Positions 1 to 8,164 are shown, counted from the first letter of the stretch. The stretch is DNA of 64,000 nucleotides from Sphingomonas faeni (GCF_003053745.1 NZ_QAYE01000011.1:3389-67388), one strand, 5' to 3'. Translations and numbers: made by a program. Notes: generated by a model from the letters alone, not told the origin.

Positions 1-302
1 CCTGCCTTCGAGCGCGAAGGATAGCGATCAAGCATTTCAGTCGGCATGATGACAGGAATGTAACGCAGGAGAAGCTCAACAGCGGCGAAGCGAGAGTCTC
101 TCAATTGATGATTCAATAAAGGTTCGATTACACGTCGCACCGCCTCGCTCGCTTGATCGGCTGGTCCGTAAATCTCGCTCGACGCCCAAAATTCCACGAC
201 CGACTCCTGCAAAGCTTCCTTACCTTGTGGAAATACCCGGATGTACGCAATTGGGCGTTCCGGTATGATCCGGCTTTCTCGCGAGGGATGCTTAACTGGG
301 AA
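1..302 (-). pseudogene. Truncated duplicate of the hypothetical gene at 8298-8879
   Basis: An open minus-strand frame runs from 302 to the window edge and encodes the same protein stretch as the gene at 8298-8879 (for example GKEALQESVVEFW here, GEEALQESVVEFW there). Bases 3-289 match 8511-8797 with about a dozen substitutions, several of them changing residues. The upstream end of the frame is a dispersed repeat rather than obvious gene start, and a TGA lies at 303-305. The copy is cut by the window edge, so whether it is complete outside cannot be seen. Function unknown. Confidence 0.7.
255..300 (-). repeat. Dispersed repeat A, copy 1
   Basis: On the minus strand this holds ATCCCTCGCGAGAA followed by a CCGG-rich tail and AACGCCCAA. 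Related copies lie at 2629-2672 (plus) and 8755-8812 (minus), always between or at the edge of genes. The central TCGCGA is self-complementary. Confidence 0.6.
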
Positions 303-347
303 TCACCGCTTGGCAGCGGTCGCCGCATGCGGCGATAGGATGCTGTC

Positions 348-956
348 ATGATCGTCGTCGTCGAAGGTATCAGCGCGAGCGGTAAAAGCACCTGGTGCGC
401 CCGGCATGGCGGTTCGCATGTCGTTCCAGAGAACGGCAGACTTGCCGCAGCGCCAGATCGTGTCGCCGATCCAGCAGGGGCGGCTGCATTCTGGGCTGAG
501 CGCAATATCGATCGATGGCAGGCGGCCTTGGCTGTGGAGCATTCAACGGGCCACGCGCTATGCGATACCGACCCGCTCAAGCTGCATTATGTCTGGTGCC
601 TATGGCGGATCGGCGAGGCGTCCGAACGCGACTGGTCGCTCGAACTCGCCGCAACTCGCCAAACGATCGCCGATGGCCGGATCGGTTTCGCTGATCGCTA
701 TCTCGTCGCAGATACCGATGTAGAGGCGGCACGGCGACAGGCGATTGCCGATCCAAGGCGGCGCAGGCGCAATTTCGATATTCATGCGCGGCTGCGTCCC
801 GCGCTGCTCGAATGGTACGCGGCGCTCGACGTGGTGCTGCCCGGGCGCGTCCAGTTTGGTCTGCCAGCGAATCTGTCTGTCGGGAGGACAGCCGGGCAAC
901 GCTATGACATTGCCACCTTCGATGAGATAATCGCACGCCTGCCACAGTCAAAATAA
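348..956 (+). CDS. P-loop kinase-like ATP-binding protein
   Basis: The 202-residue product starts with a clear Walker A loop (GISASGKST, residues 8-16) directly after the first beta strand, as in small nucleotide or metabolite kinases and AAA-type ATP-binding proteins. A DTDPLKLHY segment near residue 75 may be the Walker B/substrate region, and DRYLVADTDVE follows near residue 120. There is no signal peptide or membrane segment, so it should be cytoplasmic. An AGGA precedes the ATG by about 8 bases. It has no operon partner. The substrate cannot be told from the sequence; a deoxynucleoside-kinase-like role is possible but unproven. Confidence 0.75.
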   Translation: MIVVVEGISASGKSTWCARHGGSHVVPENGRLAAAPDRVADPAGAAAFWAERNIDRWQAALAVEHSTGHALCDTDPLKLHYVWCLWRIGEASERDWSLELAATRQTIADGRIGFADRYLVADTDVEAARRQAIADPRRRRRNFDIHARLRPALLEWYAALDVVLPGRVQFGLPANLSVGRTAGQRYDIATFDEIIARLPQSK

Positions 957-964
957 TTCACGGC

Positions 965-1060
965 GCCGCACGATAGCCGACTTTCCCAAAAGGATCGATT
1001 CCGGGAACGCCCGCGCTGTCTCGCCTGCCGTTCGGTTTTGGGAAGGAGAGAGCGACGGCG
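965..1060. repeat. Degenerate intergenic repeat of the B type
   Basis: Between the P-loop gene and the next gene lie the fragments GACTTTCCCAAAAGGATC and TTTTGGGAAGGAGAG, which share words with the repeat-B copies at 3345-3436 and 8165-8300. It is non-coding and probably degenerate. Confidence 0.35.
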
Positions 1061-1120
1061 CATACCGACAGACAATGCTGACGCCTTGTTACTCGGCTCC
1101 CGCCGTTGCATCATCCTTCA

Positions 1121-1456
1121 ATGATGACGTTTGGCTTTTCTACGCTACTCGACCTTTTGAGTTGGATCGTAGCCGTAACGCTGGGTACGAAAGTTCTGGC
1201 AACGATCATACTGCTCAACTTCGACAAGAGCGTCTGGGATCGGCCAGGGTGGGGGGCGATCCTTTGGTGGTCTACCAAGATTACACCGATAATCGCAGTA
1301 CCTTGCGTCATTTGCATCGCGTGGTTGCAAGGCATGACCGATCAGATTTGGATTTTTGTAGGATTGATGGTGTTTGTAATGGTCGCGGTGCCGTGGAAAA
1401 TCCGCCAGCGCCGAGCGCGGATAACCGATCGGGCAACCATTAAATCAAGCTCGTAG
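1121..1456 (+). CDS. Small integral membrane protein
   Basis: About 111 residues with three strongly hydrophobic stretches (roughly residues 5-28, 47-64 and 71-90) and a basic, polar C-terminus (KIRQRRARITDR). This pattern fits a three-helix inner-membrane protein. The start is uncertain: ATG at 1121 and 1124 are candidates, and an in-frame TTG lies at 1106; no strong ribosome-binding site is visible. No family is recognised and there is no clear operon partner. Confidence 0.55.
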   Translation: MMTFGFSTLLDLLSWIVAVTLGTKVLATIILLNFDKSVWDRPGWGAILWWSTKITPIIAVPCVICIAWLQGMTDQIWIFVGLMVFVMVAVPWKIRQRRARITDRATIKSSS

Positions 1457-1489
1457 TATCAAACCATTGGAATGCTCACCGCCGCTGAA

Positions 1490-1521
1490 CAGTCCCAAAA
1501 TTCGATCGAATTTTGGGACTG
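1490..1521. repeat. Perfect 32-bp palindrome
   Basis: The 16-base half CAGTCCCAAAATTCGA is followed immediately by its exact reverse complement, with no spacer. It lies 34 bp after the stop of the membrane-protein gene and 140 bp before the protease gene. With no loop and no T-run it is a poor classical terminator; it could form a cruciform or serve as a dimer-binding site. Confidence 0.9.
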
Positions 1522-1661
1522 GCTACGATTTCTCAAATTGCGAAGGCGGCTGCGGTTGTGGACAGATTACCGATCAGGACGTCTCGTAAAAGCGCGCTAT
1601 CGGGCTATTGCTCGTTAACTGGCGGTCGCCAACGCCGACCGCCATGCCGAGGAAAAGTCTG

Positions 1662-2594
1662 ATGCTCACCAAATCGCGCACGCTGCTTACCCTTGTGATG
1701 ATTGCGTTGCCGCTTAGCGCGTCAGCAGCGCCCCCGGCGGTGACCTCGCCGAGATTGACCTTGGCCCAAGGTGCCGCCAGCCTTAACGGCAAGCGTCAGT
1801 GCGTCGCCTTCTCCTGGCTCGCGAACGACAAGGGGTCTCCACGCGGTGGCATCAGCGTACCGGTACGCATCAACGGCCGGTCCATTCCTCTGCAACTCGA
1901 CACCGGCGCCAACGTGACCAGCCTCTACGGCGCTTTCCCGATCAAAGCCGGATGGGCAGCAAAAGGTAGCGAGACGTTCCGCGCCAAAGCCTTCGAGCTT
2001 GCCGGTGCGACGCTCGACCGGCCTGAAGTCTATGTTAACCCCGACATGGAGGAGGATGCTAGCTTGCGCGGGACGCTCGGGCTGCCGGCGCTGATGGGCC
2101 GGGTCGCCGTTATCGATTACCCGGGCCAGCGCTTTTGTCTGTTTGCCGAGGGCGACCTGCCCGCGCCGCTGCAAAAGGCAACGTTCGTCCGTGCAATGCT
2201 CCGTAACGCCAAGTTCCATGTGCCGATCAGGACCGGTGCGTTTACGAGCGACACAATCGTATTCGATACCGGGTCAAGCGAGATGCCACTCCACGTCGAC
2301 CTCGCTGCTTGGAAGCGCATTACCGGGCGCACGACCACTGCCGCTGCACCCTCTACGATTCAAGGAACAGCTTGGGGCAAGCCTTTCACACTCGCCGGCG
2401 CTCCTGCCGCGTCGCCTGTGACAATGGGAGATTTGCCGCTCGGAGCGATCACTGTCTTTACTAACCCGGATGCCCCGAAAAGTTTTGCAGATTGGCCAGT
2501 CCCGACCGATGGAGTGCTTGGCAACGCGCCTCTATGGGACGGAATTGTGATCCTCGATCTAACCGCTCGCGTCCGATTTGGCGTGATTAGGTGA
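1662..2594 (+). CDS. Exported retropepsin-like protein with two D-T-G motifs
   Basis: The 310-residue product has a Sec-type signal peptide (hydrophobic core residues 7-22, cut after ASA). It carries two aspartyl-protease active-site motifs: LDTGAN around residue 80 and FDTGSS around residue 201, each preceded by a hydrophobic strand. Retropepsin-type bacterial proteases usually have one motif per chain and dimerise; two in one chain would allow an intramolecular active site as in pepsin. I chose the ATG at 1662 because GAGGA precedes it by about 10 bases and it places the signal peptide at the N-terminus; in-frame ATGs at 1608 and 1644 exist. Expected location is periplasm. The substrate is unknown. 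Confidence 0.75.
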   Translation: MLTKSRTLLTLVMIALPLSASAAPPAVTSPRLTLAQGAASLNGKRQCVAFSWLANDKGSPRGGISVPVRINGRSIPLQLDTGANVTSLYGAFPIKAGWAAKGSETFRAKAFELAGATLDRPEVYVNPDMEEDASLRGTLGLPALMGRVAVIDYPGQRFCLFAEGDLPAPLQKATFVRAMLRNAKFHVPIRTGAFTSDTIVFDTGSSEMPLHVDLAAWKRITGRTTTAAAPSTIQGTAWGKPFTLAGAPAASPVTMGDLPLGAITVFTNPDAPKSFADWPVPTDGVLGNAPLWDGIVILDLTARVRFGVIR

Positions 2595-2628
2595 GCGCCG
2601 GCGATACCAGTCGACTTATCTAGTTTTC

Positions 2629-2672
2629 CCGAAAGCATCCCTCGCGAGAATGCCGGCTCGGGCAAGAACGCC
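2629..2672 (+). repeat. Dispersed repeat A, copy 2
   Basis: Contains GCATCCCTCGCGAGAA, CCGGCTCGGG and GAACGCCCAAAAG in the same order as the copies at 255-300 and 8755-8812. It sits in the non-coding gap after the protease gene. Confidence 0.6.
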
Positions 2673-2737
2673 CAAAAGTTGCCGTCAAGAACCGGGAAGC
2701 GCTTGCCCAAAAGCAGTAGTTCGTTCAGCGTCTTCGC

Positions 2738-3028
2738 ATGACGGATCGAGACCCATTCGATGCCTTGATGCACGAGGTTTGCGTCGAGCGTGGTTGGTGC
2801 GGATCGGTCCTCGATGAACGCCGAATGCACGTTACCGATTTCCTACCGGCGAATGGAAGCGTAACAGCCGACCAATTCGTCGGCTGGCTATTCGCGGCCG
2901 ATGGTGTCGATCCGAACGACGACCTTCCCAAATGGCAGCCGCATATTGATGCGTTACGAGACTCGTTCATTCGCCACATGGGCAGCCCCTCCGTTAATGT
3001 TGAGCGTCTTGGGTGGCTCGACAGTTAA
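2738..3028 (+). CDS. Small hypothetical protein
   Basis: The 96-residue acidic, soluble product has Cys- and Trp-containing N-terminal half (EVCVERGWCGSV) and a C-terminal half of the type TADQFVGWLFAADG. No signal peptide or membrane segment is seen. It overlaps the next small gene by 16 bases if that gene starts at GTG 3013, suggesting translational coupling. The size, acidity and pairing resemble small immunity-type genes of accessory regions, but this is only a contextual inference; no family is recognised with confidence. Confidence 0.6.
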   Translation: MTDRDPFDALMHEVCVERGWCGSVLDERRMHVTDFLPANGSVTADQFVGWLFAADGVDPNDDLPKWQPHIDALRDSFIRHMGSPSVNVERLGWLDS

Positions 3029-3312
3029 CGATCAAAAAGGATCGAAGCGTGGATGTATCGGTAGGATCAGCCAACGAATGGGATCGGCTAATTGCCGAAG
3101 GCGATCTTGACAGGAAAATTGGCTTTATCGTGAGCGATGAAAGTGCAGGCGATTTTTGCGTATCGTTGTTCAACTTGTTGGACGAAGAAGGCGCGTTTTC
3201 CAAAGCACGAGAAGATTTCGCGTATTACCGCAATCAGCCGTTTCGGACTGTCCGATTGGACGATCTTATAAAAGCGCTTTGCGATGCTCGGGACCGCCTC
3301 GTCCGCTTGTAA
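3013..3312 (+). CDS. Small hypothetical protein coupled to the previous gene
   Basis: A 99-residue soluble protein read from GTG 3013; a later in-frame GTG at 3049 would shorten it by 12 residues. The sequence has alternating charged and hydrophobic segments and ends in a helical LIKALCDARDRLVRL tail. It overlaps the end of the upstream gene, so the two are probably co-translated. No motif or family is recognised. Downstream there is only repeat DNA. Confidence 0.5.
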   Translation: MARQLTIKKDRSVDVSVGSANEWDRLIAEGDLDRKIGFIVSDESAGDFCVSLFNLLDEEGAFSKAREDFAYYRNQPFRTVRLDDLIKALCDARDRLVRL

Positions 3313-3344
3313 ACCCAATTTCACACCGCGACAGCAACGATCGC

Positions 3345-3436
3345 TTTCCCGAAGGTCGCACCCGAAAGCAGCCAGTCCGCTTTCCTTCCCATTCCCGTCA
3401 TTCGCTTACGCCCAAACCCGGACATTCCGACAAGCA
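3345..3436 (-). repeat. Dispersed intergenic repeat B, inverted copy
   Basis: Read on the minus strand it contains GAATGTCCGGGTTTGGGC, then GGGAAGGAAAGCGGACTGGC and GCTTTCGGG. These words recur in the same order at 6764-6815, 7587-7665, 8165-8300 and 8812-8875. It is non-coding. Confidence 0.7.
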
Positions 3437-3689
3437 ATGAGGGTTTCCGATAACGGTCATTCGTTAAGCGCCCCCGTTTCTGGCTGTCCGTCTCCAAAAG
3501 TCCATTTCAAGAAGACGAATTGGGGACGAATTTTGGGAAAGGAGACGCCCCGGACGGCTTTCGGTGCGATCGTCCGAGCAACTGTCCCGCGATAGATTTG
3601 TCGCGAGCAGCAAGAGTTAGTCATATCGCATGTTAATTCCGTGCTTTAATAATCCGCATTAACTCCGGCTTCGATAGGGCAAAAGGCAA

Positions 3690-4736
3690 TTGAGAAGACG
3701 TAGCTTTCTCGTAGGTGCAGCGGGGGTCGCTTTGTCAGGCGCGGTGCGTGGGGCAGGCGCCACGCCCAGTGGAGCCGTGGGCGTGACATGCTCGGAAGCT
3801 GGCGTGTCGGGAATTATCTCACAGGGCGAAGATGGTGCAGTTCTCGACCCGTCGTTCCGCTGGCACATCGGCTCCAATACAAAGGCGATGACGGCCGCAT
3901 TATACGCTCGCATGGTTGATGTCGGGCGGTGTCGATGGGGCGCAAGCGTAGCTAGTCTCTTTCCGGCAATCGCATCGCATCCGGCATGGGCCGACATACG
4001 TGTCGAGGAACTATTGAGTCATTCAGCAGGGTTAACCGACACTTTCGTTGATGGCCGGTGGTTGGATGCGCGGCGCGCCGATGGGAAACCTGCTCGTGAA
4101 CAACGGCGCGATTTGGTCAAGCGCATCCTTAGCGGTGCTCCGCCGGAAAGGCGGGGTGTCTACCGCTACGGCAATCTGAACTACGTATTGGTGGGTGCGG
4201 CTGTTGAGGAGACGGCCAACGTTAGTTGGGAGGAGGCGATGCAGGCCGAAGTCTTCGCAACATTGCGTATTGCCGAAGCGGGTTTTGGGCCCCCCCCACG
4301 AACGGGACCGTGGGGGCGGGAAGCTAAAGGTAGCATATTAAAACCCATTGACCCGTCTCTTGGTGAGGCCGACAATCCGTCGGTGCTATGGCCATCCGGC
4401 GGCGTGCACATAAGCGCCTCGGGTTACGCGCAATTTCTGGCGAATTACTTAGGTGACCGACCGCCTCTTTTTCGTTCAACGACCCTAAACCATTTACTTA
4501 CCCCAGCCGCGCCGGACTTAAGTTATGCTGGAGGCTGGAGCCTTGACGGACCACCCGAGTCTCTGGCCAGTAGACTAAGTCACGATGGGTCGAACACCCT
4601 ATGGTTTGCGAGCGCGGTTATCGACCGGAAATTCGGTCGTGGGTACGCGGCGCTTACGAATTGCGGCGGCGAACGCGGAGGTGCAATCACAACGCGCATC
4701 CTCGAGCGCATCTCTCTCAGATCGCCAAGCACCTAA
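3690..4736 (+). CDS. Serine hydrolase of the class C beta-lactamase-like family
   Basis: The 348-residue product begins at TTG 3690 with an RR-containing, Tat-like signal (RRRSFLVGAAG). The penicillin-binding fold is indicated by the S-x-x-K motif SNTK (around residue 62), the Y-x-N motif YGNLNY (around 155), and a C-terminal SHDGSNT that takes the place of the usual K-T-G or H-x-G. Members are periplasmic esterases, D-aminopeptidases or beta-lactamases acting through an acyl-serine; the substrate here is unknown. An eight-C run (4290-4297) lies inside the gene and could slip. The 3' end abuts a decayed transposon. Confidence 0.8.
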   Translation: MRRRSFLVGAAGVALSGAVRGAGATPSGAVGVTCSEAGVSGIISQGEDGAVLDPSFRWHIGSNTKAMTAALYARMVDVGRCRWGASVASLFPAIASHPAWADIRVEELLSHSAGLTDTFVDGRWLDARRADGKPAREQRRDLVKRILSGAPPERRGVYRYGNLNYVLVGAAVEETANVSWEEAMQAEVFATLRIAEAGFGPPPRTGPWGREAKGSILKPIDPSLGEADNPSVLWPSGGVHISASGYAQFLANYLGDRPPLFRSTTLNHLLTPAAPDLSYAGGWSLDGPPESLASRLSHDGSNTLWFASAVIDRKFGRGYAALTNCGGERGGAITTRILERISLRSPST

Positions 4737-4772
4737 CGGCCCCCTTTCTCCTGTGACTCGCGCACGCGCAGC

Positions 4773-4826
4773 TAGCGCCAGCAGTGCGGCGCGCTGCCGC
4801 TCGGTCATTGGAATGCGTGCGGGCAT
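4773..4826 (-). pseudogene. Possible N-terminal stub of a Tn3-family transposase
   Basis: The first 18 or so residues read from ATG 4826 (MPARIPMTERQRAALLAL) resemble the usual start of Tn3-family TnpA proteins. The resemblance ends after this stretch. It lies divergent from the resolvase gene at 4955, the arrangement of tnpA and tnpR in Tn3-type elements. The rest of the transposase is absent. The call rests on a short match plus context. Confidence 0.4.
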
Positions 4827-4954
4827 GTTTGATCCTTCAAAAACCTCTTGCCTTTTACTCGCTTAATGAAAGAGGATTGTGAAAGGCGGAAGGCGGCGGA
4901 AACCCGTCACTCCTGTTTCTGCCTCCGGATACGGCCGTTTGTGAAAGACGCAGG
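4827..4954. other. Candidate res region of a Tn3-type element
   Basis: This 128-bp gap between the tnpA stub and the resolvase start is where the resolution site and divergent promoters sit in Tn3-type elements. I could not delimit the three resolvase-binding subsites by eye, so the call is positional. Confidence 0.3.
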
Positions 4955-5545
4955 ATGACCCGCGAACCCTATCTTATCGGCTATGCCCGTGTGTCGAAGG
5001 GCGACGACCAATCGAATACGGCCCAGCGACGCGCTCTCGATGCGGCCGGCTGCAAGCGGGTGTTCGAAGAAACCGCCAGCGGCGGGCGGTGGGATCGACC
5101 GAAACTTCTGGAGATGATCGGCCAGTTGCGGGACGGCGACGTGGTGGTTGTCTGGAAGCTGGACCGGTTGTCGCGCAGCCTGAAGGACATGCTGCACATC
5201 ATGGAGCGGATCGAAATTGCAGGCGCGGGCTTCCGCTCGTTAACCGAAGCGATCGACACCACCACGGCCGCGGGGCGCATGATGATGCAGATGGTCGGCA
5301 GCTTTGCAGAGTTCGAGCGCGCCATGATCCGCGAGCGCACCAGCGCCGGTCTTGCCCAGGCCCGTGCGGAGGGGAGGATCGGCGGGCGCCGGCGCAAGCT
5401 TGCCGACAAACAGCGTCGCGAGATCGCCGAGTCTGTGGTTTCCGGCCGCAAATCCGGCGCTGAGATGGCAAGGCTCTACGGCGTCAGCGAACCCACTGTC
5501 TCGCGCATCGTCGCTGCATACCGTCAGCAAGCCGTTCAGCCATGA
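4955..5545 (+). CDS. tnpR: Serine site-specific recombinase (Tn3-type resolvase)
   Basis: The 196-residue product shows the resolvase/invertase plan: catalytic serine in YARVSKGDDQ (about residue 14), the WKLDRLSRSLKD motif (about 68-79), the E-F-E-R-A-M-I-R-E-R-T helix (about 112-122), and a C-terminal helix-turn-helix (GAEMARLYGVSEPTVSRIVAAY). It cuts and rejoins DNA through a phosphoserine bond to resolve cointegrates. The length is normal, so it may be active although its transposase is gone. Its stop overlaps an ATG of the next frame (ATGA), but that downstream gene is functionally unrelated. Confidence 0.9.
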   Translation: MTREPYLIGYARVSKGDDQSNTAQRRALDAAGCKRVFEETASGGRWDRPKLLEMIGQLRDGDVVVVWKLDRLSRSLKDMLHIMERIEIAGAGFRSLTEAIDTTTAAGRMMMQMVGSFAEFERAMIRERTSAGLAQARAEGRIGGRRRKLADKQRREIAESVVSGRKSGAEMARLYGVSEPTVSRIVAAYRQQAVQP

Positions 5546-5598
5546 GGCGCGGCCATGACGTGTCCGGCGTCTTGAAGGTCGCCTCCTGGCCCAGACGG

Positions 5599-6759
5599 AT
5601 GGGCCGCGCAGTCGCTTTGCTGCTCCTTGCAAGCGCAGTCGGGGCAATTGCGCAGGATAGTCCACCTCGACCGCCCGATTTCGTCGCTCCTTCGCCGCTG
5701 CCCGACGCCCCGGCATCCGTCACGGCAGCGACAAAGCTACCGGTTGGTTATCTTGATGAGATAGGAAGGCGGCTCGGCCTCAATCCTTGCGATTATAGTG
5801 TCTCACGTACTGCCGGCAGACCGGTCAACGCTGTCGCGCTGGTCGAGGCGCCTGGGGCCGGCTGCGTGGTATGGGACAGCGCATCTGCGGTCGGGATTCA
5901 CAGCTTTCTCGGGTCAATGAACGTTGACGGCAATCGCATCCCCGTAATCGGCTACGCAAAGAGGCTATCCGCGCCGATCACACCGCCTGTGCTGGTTCTC
6001 GACCTTGTTGGAGGGCCGGCCGGTGACATATCCCCCGGTTTGAACGACTCTATCCAAGAAGCCTTAGTTCAACGTGGTGCGATAGTAGTGAAGCCCGCTT
6101 ATTCGGGTACGAGGCATCGATCGAGCTACCCCGCCCCAGATCTTGATCACGCCGTAAGAGAAATCGTCGAGATCGTCGCGAAGCTGCGCCGAGCAAGTCC
6201 GCACTCCAAGCTTATTGTAATGGGCGAGAGCTTGGGCGGGTACATCGCTGCAAAGGCAATTTTCGGGAAAGACACTATTAGTGTGAATGGATTAGCGCTG
6301 ATCGTCCCATTAGTTTATAGCCCAGACCACGCAGTTCAGAATTTTAGGCGTCTCGCTCGCACTTCCGGGCAACAATTTACTCCTCTTTGGATACGTCCGG
6401 GCCGCTCATCTACAGCCGCGGGGCCGGTCAAGGACTCGCCCCACCAGCCTGTTGGCAAGTATACGGCGGTTTCGAGTATGGACCTGTTCGAGGCATATTT
6501 CCCGGCCGAAGCTCGTACAAAAAGCCTGCTTACCTACCTGACCGGAAAAAACCTCACGCCAACGCTGATCGCTTATGGCGCGACCGATCAACGTGTCGGC
6601 ATCGAGGTTCTTCAGACCGCACCGTCGCTTCCCAGCAATGTCCACCTTCTCAAGCTCGACCGCAGCGGACACGCGATCGATGCTGCCGCTGCCGAGCGTG
6701 TGGCAACCATGATGTGGTCGACTTTCTCACTAGTCGGTCACGAGGGGCGGAGCAAATAA
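5599..6759 (+). CDS. Secreted alpha/beta-hydrolase
   Basis: Read from ATG 5599 the product has about 386 residues and begins with a signal peptide (MGRAVALLLLASAVGAIAQ). A G-x-S-x-G elbow (GESLGG) provides the nucleophile. A plausible acid is D in YGATDQRVG and a plausible His is in RSGHAIDA, both in the order expected for the fold. It should be an exported esterase, lipase or peptidase; the substrate is unknown. An in-frame ATG at 5542 overlaps the resolvase stop and would add 19 residues before the signal peptide, so I prefer 5599. The downstream gap holds a dispersed repeat. Confidence 0.75.
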   Translation: MGRAVALLLLASAVGAIAQDSPPRPPDFVAPSPLPDAPASVTAATKLPVGYLDEIGRRLGLNPCDYSVSRTAGRPVNAVALVEAPGAGCVVWDSASAVGIHSFLGSMNVDGNRIPVIGYAKRLSAPITPPVLVLDLVGGPAGDISPGLNDSIQEALVQRGAIVVKPAYSGTRHRSSYPAPDLDHAVREIVEIVAKLRRASPHSKLIVMGESLGGYIAAKAIFGKDTISVNGLALIVPLVYSPDHAVQNFRRLARTSGQQFTPLWIRPGRSSTAAGPVKDSPHQPVGKYTAVSSMDLFEAYFPAEARTKSLLTYLTGKNLTPTLIAYGATDQRVGIEVLQTAPSLPSNVHLLKLDRSGHAIDAAAAERVATMMWSTFSLVGHEGRSK

Positions 6760-6763
6760 ATGT

Positions 6764-6815
6764 CCGGGTCGGGAAGGAAAGCCGACCGTCCGCTTTGGAG
6801 GCCACACCCCAAGAA
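6764..6815 (+). repeat. Dispersed intergenic repeat B
   Basis: Contains AATGTCCGGGTCGGGAAGGA, then AAAGCCGACC and CCGCTTT, matching the order of words in the copies at 7587-7665 and 8270-8300. It directly follows the hydrolase stop. Confidence 0.65.
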
Positions 6816-6938
6816 ATCGGCCACTGAACGGGTATTCTAGATGCATCAATATTTTGTATCGCTGGGCCCCTGGGTTTCCTGCTGTTTTGCGTTGATGCGA
6901 AATCCGTGAGTTTTGCATCAGATGGCTGGGCCCGGCGG

Positions 6939-7178
6939 CTAACCGCCGCCCTCGCTCGCAGGCGTTAGCCGTTCCTTCGCATGAAAGATCAGCCATTCGA
7001 CTAGAGGCAGCGGCAGGTCGGCGCGGTAGCCGGTGAACGTCATTCTATTGTCGCGGTCGCTATAGAACACCTCGGCGAGGACCGCTTTCGCAGCGTCCTC
7101 AACCTCTAAATACATGCCGTCGCGCTGGATATCGCTGCCGACTGTGATTGCGTAGCTCTGTCCCAAAATCTCGACCAT
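6939..7178 (-). CDS. Small hypothetical protein downstream of Imm53-like gene
   Basis: About 79 residues from ATG 7178, which lies one base after the stop of the Imm53-like gene, so the two form a tight two-gene operon. The product is soluble, with a VEDAAKAVLAEVFYSDRDN core and a W-L-I-F-H-A-K-E-R helix. No family is recognised. An upstream in-frame ATG at 7211 exists but would overlap the previous gene. Its position suggests a role accessory to immunity or a second immunity-like protein; this is inference. Confidence 0.55.
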   Translation of the reverse strand: MVEILGQSYAITVGSDIQRDGMYLEVEDAAKAVLAEVFYSDRDNRMTFTGYRADLPLPLVEWLIFHAKERLTPASEGGG

Positions 7179-7179
7179 G

Positions 7180-7503
7180 TTAGATTTGCTCAGCCCATCG
7201 GCGAAAAACACCTATGGCTGCTGACAAGTCGAGCGGACCGCAAGAGGCCTCGAATGCGCTACCTTGCACGGACGCCACCCACCAACTTCCCGTGCGTCGC
7301 CACTCCTCCAAGTCGCCGCTCGGCTCACCGTGCATCACGCGCTCAAAGGCTTGGCCGTCTAGCGCGGTGTCGGTTAGGTCGATCTTTAGCGTCCAGCCGG
7401 GATTATCGAGTGTGTCGATCTTCACACCGTAAGAGTGCTCCCAATCGTCGTCACATTGAGTCAGATACCATTGGGCCAACCAGCTGAAATTGTCGTCGCT
7501 CAT
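7180..7503 (-). CDS. Imm53-family immunity protein
   Basis: The 107-residue product has the WLAQWY...CDDDWEHSYGVKI start and the LDNPGWTLKIDL segment that I associate with the Imm53 immunity family. It is cytoplasmic with no signal. Proteins of this type neutralise toxin domains of contact-dependent or other polymorphic toxin systems. No toxin gene is visible nearby, so it is an orphan here, perhaps protecting against toxins of neighbours or left from a lost toxin locus. The next gene starts one base after its stop. Confidence 0.7.
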   Translation of the reverse strand: MSDDNFSWLAQWYLTQCDDDWEHSYGVKIDTLDNPGWTLKIDLTDTALDGQAFERVMHGEPSGDLEEWRRTGSWWVASVQGSAFEASCGPLDLSAAIGVFRRWAEQI

Positions 7504-7586
7504 AGGGCATCATCGACCAGCTAAGTTGCATCCGCAATCGGGTTGAGCCGTGCCTCGATTGATGCAAAACTTTCGATTTTTGCATC

Positions 7587-7665
7587 AACGAATGTCCGGG
7601 ATGGGAAGGAAGCGGACCGGCTGATTCGAAAGGCTGCCCTAGCAAAGCAGACATTGCGGCAATCG
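7587..7665 (+). repeat. Dispersed intergenic repeat B
   Basis: Begins GAATGTCCGGGATGGGAAGG, continues AAAGCGGACCGGCTG and ends AGACATTGCGG. The same order of words occurs in the copies at 8165-8240 and 8812-8875. It lies just upstream of a signal-peptide gene. Confidence 0.7.
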
Positions 7666-7689
7666 TGTTTGCGATCCATCATACCCAAT

Positions 7690-8097
7690 ATGAAGCTTCG
7701 CTTAGCTCTCGTCCTAACAGTCCTGATGATTCCGGCGCTGTCGACGGCAGCCCCCACAAACCTTTCCAAAATCGACGTCTGTCGCGTTGCAGCAAACCCG
7801 ACCGTATGGATCGGAAAACAACTACGCGTAGAAGGATTTATTATCGATCTTAGTAGCCATGGCGTCGTCATGGCAAGCAGCCGTAAATGTAAGACCCGTG
7901 GGCAGGTTCAATTATATGTCCAGTCTGTCTTTCGTACAACTGCGTGGAATAACGTATTCACTGCAACCGCCGGTCCCAGAAAAGCCGTCTTGATTGGCAC
8001 GTTAACTTGGCAGGGAGGCGGACGGTCTCCAGCACTTGAGGTTTCCCGGGTCGAGAGTATTTCCGCAAGAGATGCGCATTGGGACGAGCTTTCATAG
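7690..8097 (+). CDS. Small exported hypothetical protein
   Basis: Read from ATG 7690 the product has 135 residues with a Sec signal (MKLRLALVLTVLMIPALSTAAP). The mature part has two cysteines (VCRVAANP and SRKCKTRG) that could pair, and beta-rich segments such as GKQLRVEGFIIDL and KAVLIGTLTW, suggesting a small beta-barrel fold. The open frame extends upstream through the repeat at 7587-7665, but the signal peptide marks the real start. Function unknown; periplasmic location expected. Confidence 0.65.
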   Translation: MKLRLALVLTVLMIPALSTAAPTNLSKIDVCRVAANPTVWIGKQLRVEGFIIDLSSHGVVMASSRKCKTRGQVQLYVQSVFRTTAWNNVFTATAGPRKAVLIGTLTWQGGGRSPALEVSRVESISARDAHWDELS

Positions 8098-8164
8098 CCC
8101 GCTAAACGATAGGATGAAGAATATGCCCACGAATCTTTAACGTCTGAGGTTGGGCAGCATAAGA

